NCBI GenBank assembly: GCA_002396385.1
Contig: DGTD01000072.1
Coordinates: 14,488-36,950 of the forward strand
Direction: 5' to 3'
Length of the DNA: 22,463 bases
Origin: Bacteroidales bacterium UBA4345
GTDB lineage: Bacteria; Bacteroidota; Bacteroidia; Bacteroidales; Paludibacteraceae
The position numbers and the translations under genes are program-made. Shown here piece after piece: positions 8,228-16,188 of the stretch (its first letter is position 1; each line of letters opens with the position of its first letter). The notes below the pieces were generated by a model. That model did no database searches. It saw only the letters and a list, made by a program, of their open reading frames with translations, and had not been told where the DNA came from.

Positions 8228-9793
8228 ATGAAAAAACTCATACCTCTAACTGCTATTTTTTTTGCATTTCTACCCCAACTAACCACAGCCAAGCCTGAAT
8301 GCAGTTTTATGTGGAAAAAGAGTAACAAAGAGAAACAAGACTACACCACGTATTACAGCAAAACCGTTGAATCGTACCTAACCGAAACCGCAGACGGCCG
8401 GCTGATGCGTGTTGAAGACAGAGGCAACGGCACAATAGGTGTCATGTACTTCAACGAGCAATATGACTGTACCGACACCCTCAACGTTGAGCTTGACCTC
8501 CCTAAATTCGGAGCCTTCCATGCGGGAAGCGATGGAAACTACTACGTGCTGACAGGTCAAGACAACCCGGAAGAGCAAGACACGGTGGAAGTGTTCCGCA
8601 TAACCAAGTATAACAACAATTGGCAGTTGCTTGGCTACGGAGGTTTACTCGGAGCGAACACTGTGGAGCCAATGCGATCGTCGGCCACACGAATGACAGA
8701 CGAGGGCGACTACCTCTTCGTAAGGAGTTCGCACAAGATGTACAAAAGCGAGAAAGACGGGAAAAACCACCAGGCCTCAGTCACCATACAGGTAGACAAA
8801 AACACCATGGAGATAGTGGATTCCCAAACGAGGGTCATCAACGAAGGCTACGGCTATACCAGCCACTCGTTCGACGCGTATGTGAGAGTGAAAGACGACC
8901 ACCTGGTAGTCGCCAGTTTGGGCGACGCCTACCCGCGCGGCATCTACCTCGGCAGATGCAAAAAGAAGACCAGCGAAAAGAAAGTAGACTGCGCATTCAA
9001 CCACTGCACAGTGCAAGAAATACCTGGTAAGATAGGACAAAATGCTACTGGCGTCTCAATGGGAGGCCTGGAGTTTTCCGATTCGACCTACATTCTGGTC
9101 TATAACTGTTTAGACTCGGCCGTTTCCGTCAACTACCGCAACATCTACGTCAGTGTAGTACCCCAAGACGGTGACAACTTCGGTGAACCGGTCATCACAA
9201 AAATCACCCAGTACGAAAACGAACAAACAAGGGTGCACACCCCGAAACTCGTAAAGATGGACGACAACCGCTTCTTGCTGTTATGGACAGACAACACCGA
9301 GAAAGTATTCTACACCGAGCTAGACGCTAACGGGAACTACGAAGAAGTGTACACCTGCATCGGCAACCTGTCGGACTGCCAGCCAGTGCTTTTCAACGGG
9401 AAAATTGTGTGGTACGTCGCCATCGGCCAGCTAAAACCCGAGAACCTGGTGTTTTATGAGATTGACCCACAAAACCTCTCAGACATCCAAGCCAAACCTG
9501 CTACCTTCGACCACGACTTCACACAGGTAAAAGAGGACGGGAAAACAATATACAGATGCACCACGTGCGGACTAGAAACCGACTGCAGCGGCAACGGGCT
9601 GGAGACAGCCGGAAAGGCGGTTCCTTTCACAGACAACCACACCCTACGACTAGACGGATATAAGGGAGACATTGCCCTATACGACATTAAGGGCAGCCCC
9701 GTCTACCAAGGCAAAAATAAGGAACTGACACTAAGAAGCGGAATATACCTACTCCGCTGGAATGGCAAAAGCCAACTAGTGTTTATCCGCTAA
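8228..9793 (+). CDS. Secreted protein with zinc-ribbon-like motif and T9SS-type C-terminal sorting tail
   Basis: A 521-residue exported protein of unknown function. It opens with a signal peptide (MKKLIPLTAIFFAFLPQLTTA, cleavage near residue 22). The middle, about 30-430, is beta-rich with repeated patterns such as GNYYVLTGQD, DRFLLLWTD-like and KIVWYVAIGQ strands, suggesting a beta-propeller-like or WD-type fold, but no family is recognised. Near 440-450 is YRCTTCGLETDC, a Cys-x-x-Cys zinc-ribbon-like motif preceded by HDFTQV, as seen in other bacterial surface proteins. The last 50 or so residues (DGYKGDIALYDIKGSPVYQG, then LTLRSGIYLLRWNGK and a basic end) match the layout of the type A T9SS sorting domain. 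A PorQ gene lies elsewhere in the window. It probably reaches the cell surface or medium. Confidence 0.75.
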   Translation: MKKLIPLTAIFFAFLPQLTTAKPECSFMWKKSNKEKQDYTTYYSKTVESYLTETADGRLMRVEDRGNGTIGVMYFNEQYDCTDTLNVELDLPKFGAFHAGSDGNYYVLTGQDNPEEQDTVEVFRITKYNNNWQLLGYGGLLGANTVEPMRSSATRMTDEGDYLFVRSSHKMYKSEKDGKNHQASVTIQVDKNTMEIVDSQTRVINEGYGYTSHSFDAYVRVKDDHLVVASLGDAYPRGIYLGRCKKKTSEKKVDCAFNHCTVQEIPGKIGQNATGVSMGGLEFSDSTYILVYNCLDSAVSVNYRNIYVSVVPQDGDNFGEPVITKITQYENEQTRVHTPKLVKMDDNRFLLLWTDNTEKVFYTELDANGNYEEVYTCIGNLSDCQPVLFNGKIVWYVAIGQLKPENLVFYEIDPQNLSDIQAKPATFDHDFTQVKEDGKTIYRCTTCGLETDCSGNGLETAGKAVPFTDNHTLRLDGYKGDIALYDIKGSPVYQGKNKELTLRSGIYLLRWNGKSQLVFIR

Positions 9794-9862
9794 GGGCAAC
9801 AGGAAGCAGCGTCCGTCAACAGTTTTATGAAAATACAGCACTAGATTGGAGCAGAAATTTCG

Positions 9863-9870
9863 TAATTTTG
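9863..9870 (+). promoter_or_regulatory. -7 element of the aroB-aroA promoter
   Basis: TAATTTTG is an exact TAnnTTTG match, 35 bases before the aroB ATG. No good -33 box is visible at standard spacing. It lies inside the longer open frame that starts at 9846, which argues for the 9906 start. Confidence 0.6.
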
Positions 9871-9905
9871 TAAATAACCGCAACAAAAGAACAAAATACG
9901 ATAAT

Positions 9906-10979
9906 ATGAGCGAGCAGCGCGTAGTAATGTGCGAAGGCCGTCTGACAGACGAATTACGCAACGAAGTAAAGGACAGGACCCCCGAACAAGTCTATATTCT
10001 GGTAGACAGCAACACAAAAAAAATGTGTTTGCCCCTACTTGAAAAAGACGAGTTTTTCAGCAAGGTAAAAACCATAGAGATAAAGCCAAACGACGACCAC
10101 AAGACACTGGAGGCGCTTGCCAGCGTATGGACCTTTCTGAGCCAGAACAAGGCGACCCGCAAGAGTATGCTCATAAATTTGGGCGGCGGTATGGTGACCG
10201 ACCTAGGCGGTTTTGCGGCATCGACCTTCAAACGCGGAATGGACTATGTGAACATACCCACTACCCTGCTAGGGGCGGTTGACGCTGCAGTAGGTGGGAA
10301 AACGGGCATCAACTTCTGCGGATTGAAAAACGAGATTGGCGTCATCAACTCCAGCCAAAGCGTACTGATAGACGTGAACACCTTCCGCACACTCGATGAC
10401 AAGAACTTCCGTTCGGGTTTTGCCGAGATGATTAAGCACGGACTCATCAGCGACGAAAAGCACTGGCACGATATGCTGGCGTTTGACCTCGACCACATCG
10501 ACTACAGCCAACTCAGCACACTGCTCAGAGACTCCATCGCCGTAAAGGAAAAGATTGTTGCAATTGACCCTTACGAGAAGAACATACGCAAAGCCCTGAA
10601 TTTCGGCCATACAGTAGGCCACGCTTTCGAAAGCTACGCAATGGAAAGCGGAGCACCTATACTGCACGGCTACGCCGTTGCCTACGGCATGATACCCGAA
10701 CTCTACCTAAGCCACAAGTTCTGCGGATTTCCGAAGGAACTGATGCGCGAAGCCGTACACCTGATTAAAGAAAACTACGGTGCCATGAACGTGGGCTGCA
10801 AAGTGTATGACCACCTCTACGAACTGATGACCCACGACAAAAAGAACGTGGGCGACGGACGCATCCTCTTCACCCTGCTGGGAGAAAAAGGCATTGGCGA
10901 TATTAAGATTAACCAGGACGTGGAGAAAAAATCCATACTGGAAGCCATCGACTATTACCGAGACGTGGTTGGACTTTAA
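9906..10979 (+). CDS. aroB: 3-dehydroquinate synthase
   Basis: A 357-residue NAD- and metal-dependent enzyme converting DAHP to 3-dehydroquinate, step two of the shikimate pathway. The nucleotide-binding segment is NLGGGMVTDLGGFAAS (residues 91-106), followed by the family block MDYVNIPTTLLGAVDAAVGG and KTGIN. Metal ligands by family alignment are E174 (GFAEMIKHG), H235 (LNFGHTVGHAFE) and H254 (HGYAVAYGM). Length is typical. The ATG at 9906 follows the promoter box; an in-frame ATG at 9846 lies upstream of it. aroA starts 23 bases after the stop, so the two form an operon. Confidence 0.96.
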   Translation: MSEQRVVMCEGRLTDELRNEVKDRTPEQVYILVDSNTKKMCLPLLEKDEFFSKVKTIEIKPNDDHKTLEALASVWTFLSQNKATRKSMLINLGGGMVTDLGGFAASTFKRGMDYVNIPTTLLGAVDAAVGGKTGINFCGLKNEIGVINSSQSVLIDVNTFRTLDDKNFRSGFAEMIKHGLISDEKHWHDMLAFDLDHIDYSQLSTLLRDSIAVKEKIVAIDPYEKNIRKALNFGHTVGHAFESYAMESGAPILHGYAVAYGMIPELYLSHKFCGFPKELMREAVHLIKENYGAMNVGCKVYDHLYELMTHDKKNVGDGRILFTLLGEKGIGDIKINQDVEKKSILEAIDYYRDVVGL

Positions 10980-11002
10980 TTTTGGGGCAACAAGAAAACA
11001 CA

Positions 11003-12226
11003 ATGGATTACGAGATAAAGAAGCCGGAAGGCAACAACATAAAGGCAACTATAGACCTGCCCAGCAGCAAAAGCATCAGCAACCGCGTGCTGATTATGAA
11101 CGCGCTGAGCGAACGGCCAGCCAGACTGGGCCATATAGCCCAATGTGACGACACCGACGTAATGGTCAAGGCGCTGGAAAGCGACGGCACGCACGTGGAC
11201 ATTGGCGCCGCAGGCACCGCTATGCGCTTCCTTACGGCCTACTACAGCCAGCAACCGGGCACACACACCATTACGGGCAGCGAGCGCATGCGCAAACGCC
11301 CCATCAAGATTCTGGTGGACGCGCTGAACGAGGCAGGCGCCAACATCGGCTATGTGGGCGAAGAAGGTTTTCCTCCGCTAATAATTAAGGGTGGGAAACT
11401 ACGTGGCGGACACATAGAACTCGACAGCAGCGTAAGCAGCCAATACATCAGTGCACTGATGATGGTAGCCCCAACTATGGAACAAGGGTTAGAACTGGAG
11501 CTGAAAGGCAAACTGGTATCGCTACCCTACATTCTGATGACCAAGCAACTGATGGAACAGTTCGGTGCAAAAGTGAGCATGGAAGGCAACACCGTGAAAA
11601 TAGCCCCACAGAAATACACCGCCAAAGATATGGATGTGGAAAGCGACTGGTCGGCCAGCAGCTACTGGTACGAGATAGCCGCACTGGCAGAAGAGCAGGA
11701 AATAAGGCTGCCAAGACTCTACAACCCGAGTGTGCAGGGCGACAGCCAGATTGCCAACCTGTTCCGTCCGCTGGGCATCAATACCACTTTTGAGGGCGAC
11801 ACCGTAAAACTGACCAAGACGGGTACCCCAGTAGCCCATTATGAAGAGAACCTGGTGGAACAACCCGACCTGGCACAAACCTTTGTGGTAACGTGCTGCA
11901 TGTTAGGCACCACTTTCCGCTTTAGCGGACTGGGCAACCTGAAGATAAAAGAAACCGACCGCATAGCCGCACTGATTAACGAGATGGCCAAACTGGGTTA
12001 CGTAGTGACCGAACCCGAAGACGGAGTGCTAGCATGGGACGGAAAACGCTGCGAACCAGCGACAGACCTGCAAATTGCCACTTACGAAGACCACCGCATG
12101 GCCATGGCCTTCGCACCAGTCTGTTTGAGAAACGGCAGCATAAAGATTGCCAACGCACAAGTGGTTTCAAAATCGTATCCACTCTATTGGGAAGATTTGA
12201 AGAAAGCGGGCTTCGAAGTAAAGTAA
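11003..12226 (+). CDS. aroA: 3-phosphoshikimate 1-carboxyvinyltransferase (EPSP synthase)
   Basis: A 407-residue enzyme that transfers the enolpyruvyl group of PEP to shikimate-3-phosphate. Substrate-binding LPSSKSISNRVLI carries K23 and R28. The PEP/glyphosate loop is GAAGTAMRFL (residues 68-77). SSVSSQYISALMM, the DWSASSYWYE block, QPDLAQTF (catalytic Asp), IKETDRIAALINEM (Glu and Arg) and YEDHRMAMAF complete the family set. The ATG at 11003 is used; an in-frame TTG seven codons upstream is less likely. It is the second gene of the aroB-aroA unit. Compared with E. coli AroA the loop has Ala for Asn and Phe for the Pro equivalent to P101; whether this matters for inhibitor binding is inference. 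It is somewhat shorter than E. coli AroA but has no missing motif. Confidence 0.95.
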   Translation: MDYEIKKPEGNNIKATIDLPSSKSISNRVLIMNALSERPARLGHIAQCDDTDVMVKALESDGTHVDIGAAGTAMRFLTAYYSQQPGTHTITGSERMRKRPIKILVDALNEAGANIGYVGEEGFPPLIIKGGKLRGGHIELDSSVSSQYISALMMVAPTMEQGLELELKGKLVSLPYILMTKQLMEQFGAKVSMEGNTVKIAPQKYTAKDMDVESDWSASSYWYEIAALAEEQEIRLPRLYNPSVQGDSQIANLFRPLGINTTFEGDTVKLTKTGTPVAHYEENLVEQPDLAQTFVVTCCMLGTTFRFSGLGNLKIKETDRIAALINEMAKLGYVVTEPEDGVLAWDGKRCEPATDLQIATYEDHRMAMAFAPVCLRNGSIKIANAQVVSKSYPLYWEDLKKAGFEVK

Positions 12227-12279
12227 CAGACAACAAGGAATGGACCGCTCTCTATTCACGCCATTTTTTTATGCCCTTG

Positions 12280-12337
12280 GTATGCGAATCACATCAATTC
12301 AACCAAACGATAGATGGTGATGATTAATGAGGCATAC
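12280..12337. other. Structured hairpin in the aroA / repeat-protein gap
   Basis: GTATGC (12280-12285) pairs with GCATAC (12332-12337). Inside it AATCA (12287-12291) pairs with TGATT (12321-12325), and CATCA (12292-12296) with TGGTG (12315-12319) including one wobble. It lies in the 181-base space between the convergent aroA and BspA-like genes. There is no T-run, so a classical terminator is unlikely. Nothing else is recognisable in this gap. Confidence 0.4.
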
Positions 12338-12407
12338 AATATCCTGACAAAATCATCAAACTTACTTACAAAGTAGAATTTTATTGGATTACTAAAGGAT
12401 TCAGAAG

Positions 12408-13652
12408 TTAGGATAAAGAGGCAGGAGCATCGGGAACAGCCCTTCTTGCCTCCTCGAGTTTTTGTTTCAAGAATTCCACCTTAGAAGGTAGATCTTCAAT
12501 TAATAGGCAACCACTCCAATACTCAGTCTTCCCAATAGACAAGGTCAGCCTGACACTATGCATACCAACGCCCGTCACCTTAAATCCCTTTAATTTATTT
12601 TTCTTAAAAAGGTCTTTTGCAAGAGTCTTTACCAACAGGCTGTTCAACTCAATAACACGCTTGTATTTAATAGCAAAAGGAGCTTTTCCAAATAGTTTGA
12701 CACCGAATACGGCATACGGTGACATTTCAACGTCAACCAGCCTCTTGCAACCTTGGAACGCGGTGTCCGCAACCTCGGTCACGCCATCGGGTATTTTGAT
12801 TTTTGTCAACGAGATACAGTAACTGAAAGCCTCATAGCCAATGGACTTCAGCGTACTTGGCAGCCGAACCTCAGTCAGTCCGTTACAAGAGGCGAAAGTG
12901 TATTGTCCAATTTCTGTTATGCCCTCAGGCAACACAACAGACTTCACTTTTCTACAATTGCAAAAAGCCAAACTATTGATATGGGTTACTGTGGCAGGTA
13001 TTTCCACTTCAGTACACTTATTGGGATCGCCTACCCAACCATAACATTTGGTGTTGTTGGCGTAGAATAGTATTCTGGGTTCAAACAGTTTGCACCCGTA
13101 AAATGCGGAGTCACCAATTTCTTCAAGGGAATGTAGGTGAGGGTCGGGAAGCATTTGACACAGACAAAAGGCATCAGCACCGATATGGGTTAAAGATTCG
13201 GGAAAGTTGATGTCGGACAAAGACAGGCAACGGGAGAAAAAATCGCGACCTAACCGTGTCAAACCATCGGGTAACCGTACTTTAGCCAGTTTTCTACATT
13301 CTCTAAAAACGCCGTCTCCAATCAGTTTGGTTGACTGTGGGATGATGACTTCAGTCAAATTCTCGCAAAAGGAGAATGCGAATCTATCAATTTCTTCAAG
13401 CCCATCGTTTAACGTAACCTTTTCAAGCGAAGAACAAAGACAAAAAGCACTATTGCCTATTTTTTTAACTGAAGCCGGAATCTCGATGCAAGTGACATGT
13501 TTACACATATTAAAAGCTTCCGCTTCAATTTCAGTCACACAGTATTTCCTACCCTCAATTTCTACAGAATCTGGAATAGAAACCGTTGTAACGTCACCTT
13601 CGTAACCAACAACCGCACATTCGTTCTCGCCTTTTTTTGAAAATTTAAGCAT
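12408..13652 (-). CDS. BspA-like leucine-rich repeat protein, no signal peptide
   Basis: A 414-residue protein built mainly of about eleven BspA-type (LRR_5) repeats of roughly 23 residues, spanning about residues 38-310. Typical units read KKIGNSAFCLCSSLEKVTL, TEIGQYTFASCNGLTEVRL and KSIGYEAFSYCISLTKIKI, each with the conserved AF-x-x-C core. One repeat is interrupted by a longer insert containing KCYGWVGDPNKC. The last 100 or so residues (after about 315) are a Lys-rich, non-repeat domain with a coiled-coil-like end (EFLKQKLEEARRAV). BspA-type repeats usually sit on surface or secreted proteins that bind host or other proteins, but this one begins MLKFSKKGENECAVVGYEG with no signal peptide or lipobox. 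An upstream in-frame TTG start does not add one. It may be cytosolic. No promoter motif is seen between it and the pfkA terminator hairpin. Confidence 0.87.
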   Translation of the reverse strand: MLKFSKKGENECAVVGYEGDVTTVSIPDSVEIEGRKYCVTEIEAEAFNMCKHVTCIEIPASVKKIGNSAFCLCSSLEKVTLNDGLEEIDRFAFSFCENLTEVIIPQSTKLIGDGVFRECRKLAKVRLPDGLTRLGRDFFSRCLSLSDINFPESLTHIGADAFCLCQMLPDPHLHSLEEIGDSAFYGCKLFEPRILFYANNTKCYGWVGDPNKCTEVEIPATVTHINSLAFCNCRKVKSVVLPEGITEIGQYTFASCNGLTEVRLPSTLKSIGYEAFSYCISLTKIKIPDGVTEVADTAFQGCKRLVDVEMSPYAVFGVKLFGKAPFAIKYKRVIELNSLLVKTLAKDLFKKNKLKGFKVTGVGMHSVRLTLSIGKTEYWSGCLLIEDLPSKVEFLKQKLEEARRAVPDAPASLS

Positions 13653-13669
13653 AATGCGTTTCCTGTTTA

Positions 13670-13705
13670 TTAACAAAACGAGCCAATCCGTTTCCAGATT
13701 GGCTC
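13670..13705 (-). terminator. Terminator of pfkA
   Basis: A 9-bp perfect stem, GAGCCAATC (13680-13688) with GATTGGCTC (13697-13705), 8-base loop. On the minus strand it is followed by GTTTTGTT. It starts about 20 bases after the pfkA stop. The plus-strand side also has a T-run, so it can act in both directions. Confidence 0.75.
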
Positions 13706-13726
13706 TTTTTCCTTATATGAATCCGT

Positions 13727-15049
13727 TTACTTCATCTTCATAGGCTGTCCGGTAGCCTCAACAACACTCCACCAGAACTCACCCTCCAAGTTGACCTTTT
13801 TACGTTGCGAAGTTGCGGCCTCGATAGGCAACAAGGTGAAAGCCCCATTCCAATAGCCCACCACAAAGTCGGTACGTCCGGCCATAGCGGCATGAACAGC
13901 ATTTTGTGTCAGTTGTTCGCAGAATTTGCTGTCGTTAGCATTAGCAGGAATGCTGCGGATGATGTAGCTAGGGTCGATATACTTCACACTAATAGGAATA
14001 TGCTTCTTGTTGAAGTAGTCGGTAATCTGGTTCTTCATGAAGATACCGATATCCTCGTGCAAGATGTTTCCAGAAGCATCCTTTTTACGTTCGCCCTCGA
14101 AGAACTGTTGTCCGGCACCCTCAGCGACCACAATCACCGCATGTTTTTTCCGTTCCAAACGTTTTTCCAACAAGTTGAGGAAACCGTTTTTAGTTTCAGG
14201 GTTATCGAGGTCGAAATCCATTTCCGGAATCAGACAGAAGTTGACATCGGGCACAGCCAAAGCCACGTTAGCGGCAATAAAGCCAGAGTCACGTCCCATC
14301 AGTTTCACCAGTGCGACACCGTTAATAGCGCCCTTAGCCTCGTAATGCGCATTCAAGATAATGCTTTGTGCGGCAGTGAAAGCCGATTCGAACCCGAACG
14401 ACTTTTCAATAAGGTTGATATCGTTATCGATAGTCTTAGGCACACCAGCCACCACAATTTTCAAGCCACGGCGCTCAATTTCCTGATAAATGCCATGGGC
14501 ACCCTTGAGTGTGCCATCGCCACCGACACAAAACAAGATGTTGATATTGTTCCTTTCCAGCGTATCGACAATAACCTCGTAAGGTTGTTCACCTCTGGAA
14601 GACGCCAGCATGCTACCACCATCTTTATGGATATCGTCGACCAAGTCAGGGTCCAAATTGATGAACGGAATATGGTTATCGGGATTAAAGCCCGCATATC
14701 CGTACTGGACACCAACCACATTTCTGACTCCATATTGGTTATAAAGATGCGTAACCAAGCCACGAATCACATTATTCAGACCAGGACACAAGCCACCGCA
14801 GGTGACAATAGCCACTTTAGTTTTAGCAGGTTCGAAATAAAGGAAGTCCTTAGGTCCCGGCTTTTCGAAAGAAACCAAGTCCTGACCGTTTTTAACGGCG
14901 TTCATCACATCGTGTAGCGAATTGGAGTAAAGTACGCGTTCGCCATCTTCCACAAAATCGTAGATACCATCACCCTTAACTTTAGACAAAAGCAGAGGTG
15001 ATTTAATTTTACATTCACCTAATGTTTTAATCGTGAAATCCATGTCCAT
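13727..15049 (-). CDS. pfkA: 6-phosphofructokinase, long-form ATP-type with plant/trypanosome-like motifs
   Basis: A 440-residue kinase that phosphorylates fructose 6-phosphate, the committed glycolytic step. It is about 100 residues longer than E. coli PfkA because of an N-terminal extension before the core, which begins near residue 78 (VAIVTCGGLCPGLNNVIRGL). GGDGT (176-180) has Gly at the position that is Asp in PPi-dependent enzymes. PKTIDND (204-210) has Lys (K205) where E. coli ATP-PFK has Gly. This Gly/Lys pair is the pattern of the plant and trypanosomal ATP-dependent group. LMGRDSGFIA and the late YIIRSIPANA segment are also present. ATP as donor is therefore inferred, not proven. 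Two ATG codons (15049 and 15043) are two residues apart; the first is used. It has its own promoter and terminator although it follows ispH on the same strand. Confidence 0.93.
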   Translation of the reverse strand: MDMDFTIKTLGECKIKSPLLLSKVKGDGIYDFVEDGERVLYSNSLHDVMNAVKNGQDLVSFEKPGPKDFLYFEPAKTKVAIVTCGGLCPGLNNVIRGLVTHLYNQYGVRNVVGVQYGYAGFNPDNHIPFINLDPDLVDDIHKDGGSMLASSRGEQPYEVIVDTLERNNINILFCVGGDGTLKGAHGIYQEIERRGLKIVVAGVPKTIDNDINLIEKSFGFESAFTAAQSIILNAHYEAKGAINGVALVKLMGRDSGFIAANVALAVPDVNFCLIPEMDFDLDNPETKNGFLNLLEKRLERKKHAVIVVAEGAGQQFFEGERKKDASGNILHEDIGIFMKNQITDYFNKKHIPISVKYIDPSYIIRSIPANANDSKFCEQLTQNAVHAAMAGRTDFVVGYWNGAFTLLPIEAATSQRKKVNLEGEFWWSVVEATGQPMKMK

Positions 15050-15073
15050 AGACCTAAACCAAATTAGAATACC

Positions 15074-15081
15074 GCAAAATT
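15074..15081 (-). promoter_or_regulatory. -7 element of the pfkA promoter
   Basis: Minus-strand TAATTTTG is an exact TAnnTTTG match, 24 bases before the first pfkA ATG. The -33 region is not clear, which fits a promoter that may need an activator. Confidence 0.6.
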
Positions 15082-15117
15082 AGATTATTTATTCTTTTAT
15101 CACATAACGAAAACACC

Positions 15118-15135
15118 TAAAAACATATGTTTTTA
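15118..15135. promoter_or_regulatory. 18-bp perfect palindrome upstream of pfkA
   Basis: TAAAAACATATGTTTTTA reads the same on both strands. Its centre lies about 50-60 bases upstream of the expected pfkA transcription start, a usual place for an activator or repressor dimer. It is AT-rich, so it could also be a weak ispH terminator. Confidence 0.45.
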
Positions 15136-15170
15136 AGAAGGGGTTGCGAATTGCAAGCTAATCGGCCACA

Positions 15171-15200
15171 TCTGCCGTAAACAACATAAAAAACGGCAGA
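15171..15200 (-). other. Inverted repeat between ispH and pfkA
   Basis: TCTGCCGT (15171-15178) and ACGGCAGA (15193-15200) form a perfect 8-bp stem around a 14-base A-rich loop. On the minus strand the T-run is in the loop, not after the stem, so it is not a standard terminator. Possible ispH 3' stabilising hairpin. Confidence 0.4.
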
Positions 15201-15307
15201 GGGAAACCATTAAGCCCAACACCCCACCCTAACCAAGGAAGGTGAAGGACATTATTCGGGCACTGTCACACCAGCCGACAACAGGCCACAGCCACCAACC
15301 TACAGAA

Positions 15308-16180
15308 TCAGGCTTTGCGTTCCATATAGTCGACAATAGCCTTTTTTACCTCCTCCATCAACCATTTCGGAGTGGAAGTAGCCCCACAAATGCCCACCGA
15401 CTCGACCCCATTGAGGAGCGAGAAATCGATTTCGTCGGGTCCGGAAATCATAACTATATTGTCGTTGTGCCGCTTGCACTCATTAAAGAGCACCCGTCCG
15501 TTAGAGCTTTTAGTTCCAGAGACGAAGAACACCAAATTGTGTTGGGCAACAAATTTTACAATTTTAGGAATACGGTTAGCTACCTGCCGGCAAATGGTAT
15601 CGTTGAACTGGAAGTCACAACCTGGGTTGATACGTTCCTTAATCAGGTCGACAACAGCCTTGAACCCATCGATAGACTTGGTGGTCTGTGAGAAAAGTTT
15701 GATGTTCTTGTTAAAGTCGACCTTATCTAAATCGTCGGGGCCCTCAATAACAATAGCAGAACCATTCGTCTGTCCGACGAGTCCGTTCACCTCGGCATGA
15801 CCAATTTTGCCGTAGATAACGATTTGTGTTTTATCGGGATCTGATTCAAGGAAAGCCTTCTTAATAGTCTGCTGCAAGTGCAAGACCACAGGACATGTAG
15901 CATCGACAATAGTAATGCCATTACGTCTGGCCACCTCGTAAGTGGAGGGAGGTTCGCCATGGGCCCGAAGGAGCACACGTGTATTGGAAAGAGCCGCGAA
16001 AGTTTCGTGGTCGATGGTGTGCAAGCCCTGTTTGGCCAGTCGGTCGACCTCCATACTGTTGTGCACAATATCGCCCAAGCAGTAAAGGGCACCCTCGGCC
16101 TTCATTTCCTCTTCCGCCTTACGAATAGCAGAAACGACGCCATGACAAAATCCCGAATTATCGTCAATCTCAACCTTCAT
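15308..16180 (-). CDS. ispH: 4-hydroxy-3-methylbut-2-enyl diphosphate reductase
   Basis: A 290-residue iron-sulfur enzyme for the last step of the MEP isoprenoid pathway, reducing HMBPP to IPP and DMAPP. The three cluster cysteines are C12 (GFCHGVV), C96 (DATCPVV) and C197 (NDTICRQV). Substrate residues H40 (DIVHNS), H74 (RAHGEPPS) and H128-E130 (GKIGHAEVNG) are in place, as are SGTKSSNG and the GICGATSTPKWL motif. Length fits the single-domain form, not the fusion with ribosomal protein S1. The ATG at 16180 lies 8 bases after the cmk stop, so ispH is the third gene of the porQ-cmk-ispH unit. An in-frame TTG four codons upstream would overlap cmk and is rejected. Confidence 0.96.
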   Translation of the reverse strand: MKVEIDDNSGFCHGVVSAIRKAEEEMKAEGALYCLGDIVHNSMEVDRLAKQGLHTIDHETFAALSNTRVLLRAHGEPPSTYEVARRNGITIVDATCPVVLHLQQTIKKAFLESDPDKTQIVIYGKIGHAEVNGLVGQTNGSAIVIEGPDDLDKVDFNKNIKLFSQTTKSIDGFKAVVDLIKERINPGCDFQFNDTICRQVANRIPKIVKFVAQHNLVFFVSGTKSSNGRVLFNECKRHNDNIVMISGPDEIDFSLLNGVESVGICGATSTPKWLMEEVKKAIVDYMERKA

Positions 16181-16188
16181 GTTCCAAA

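Noticed and set aside
13805..14917. A 370-codon open frame opposite pfkA
   Set aside because: Antisense to a fully conserved phosphofructokinase, no recognisable domain and no promoter or ribosome-binding context.
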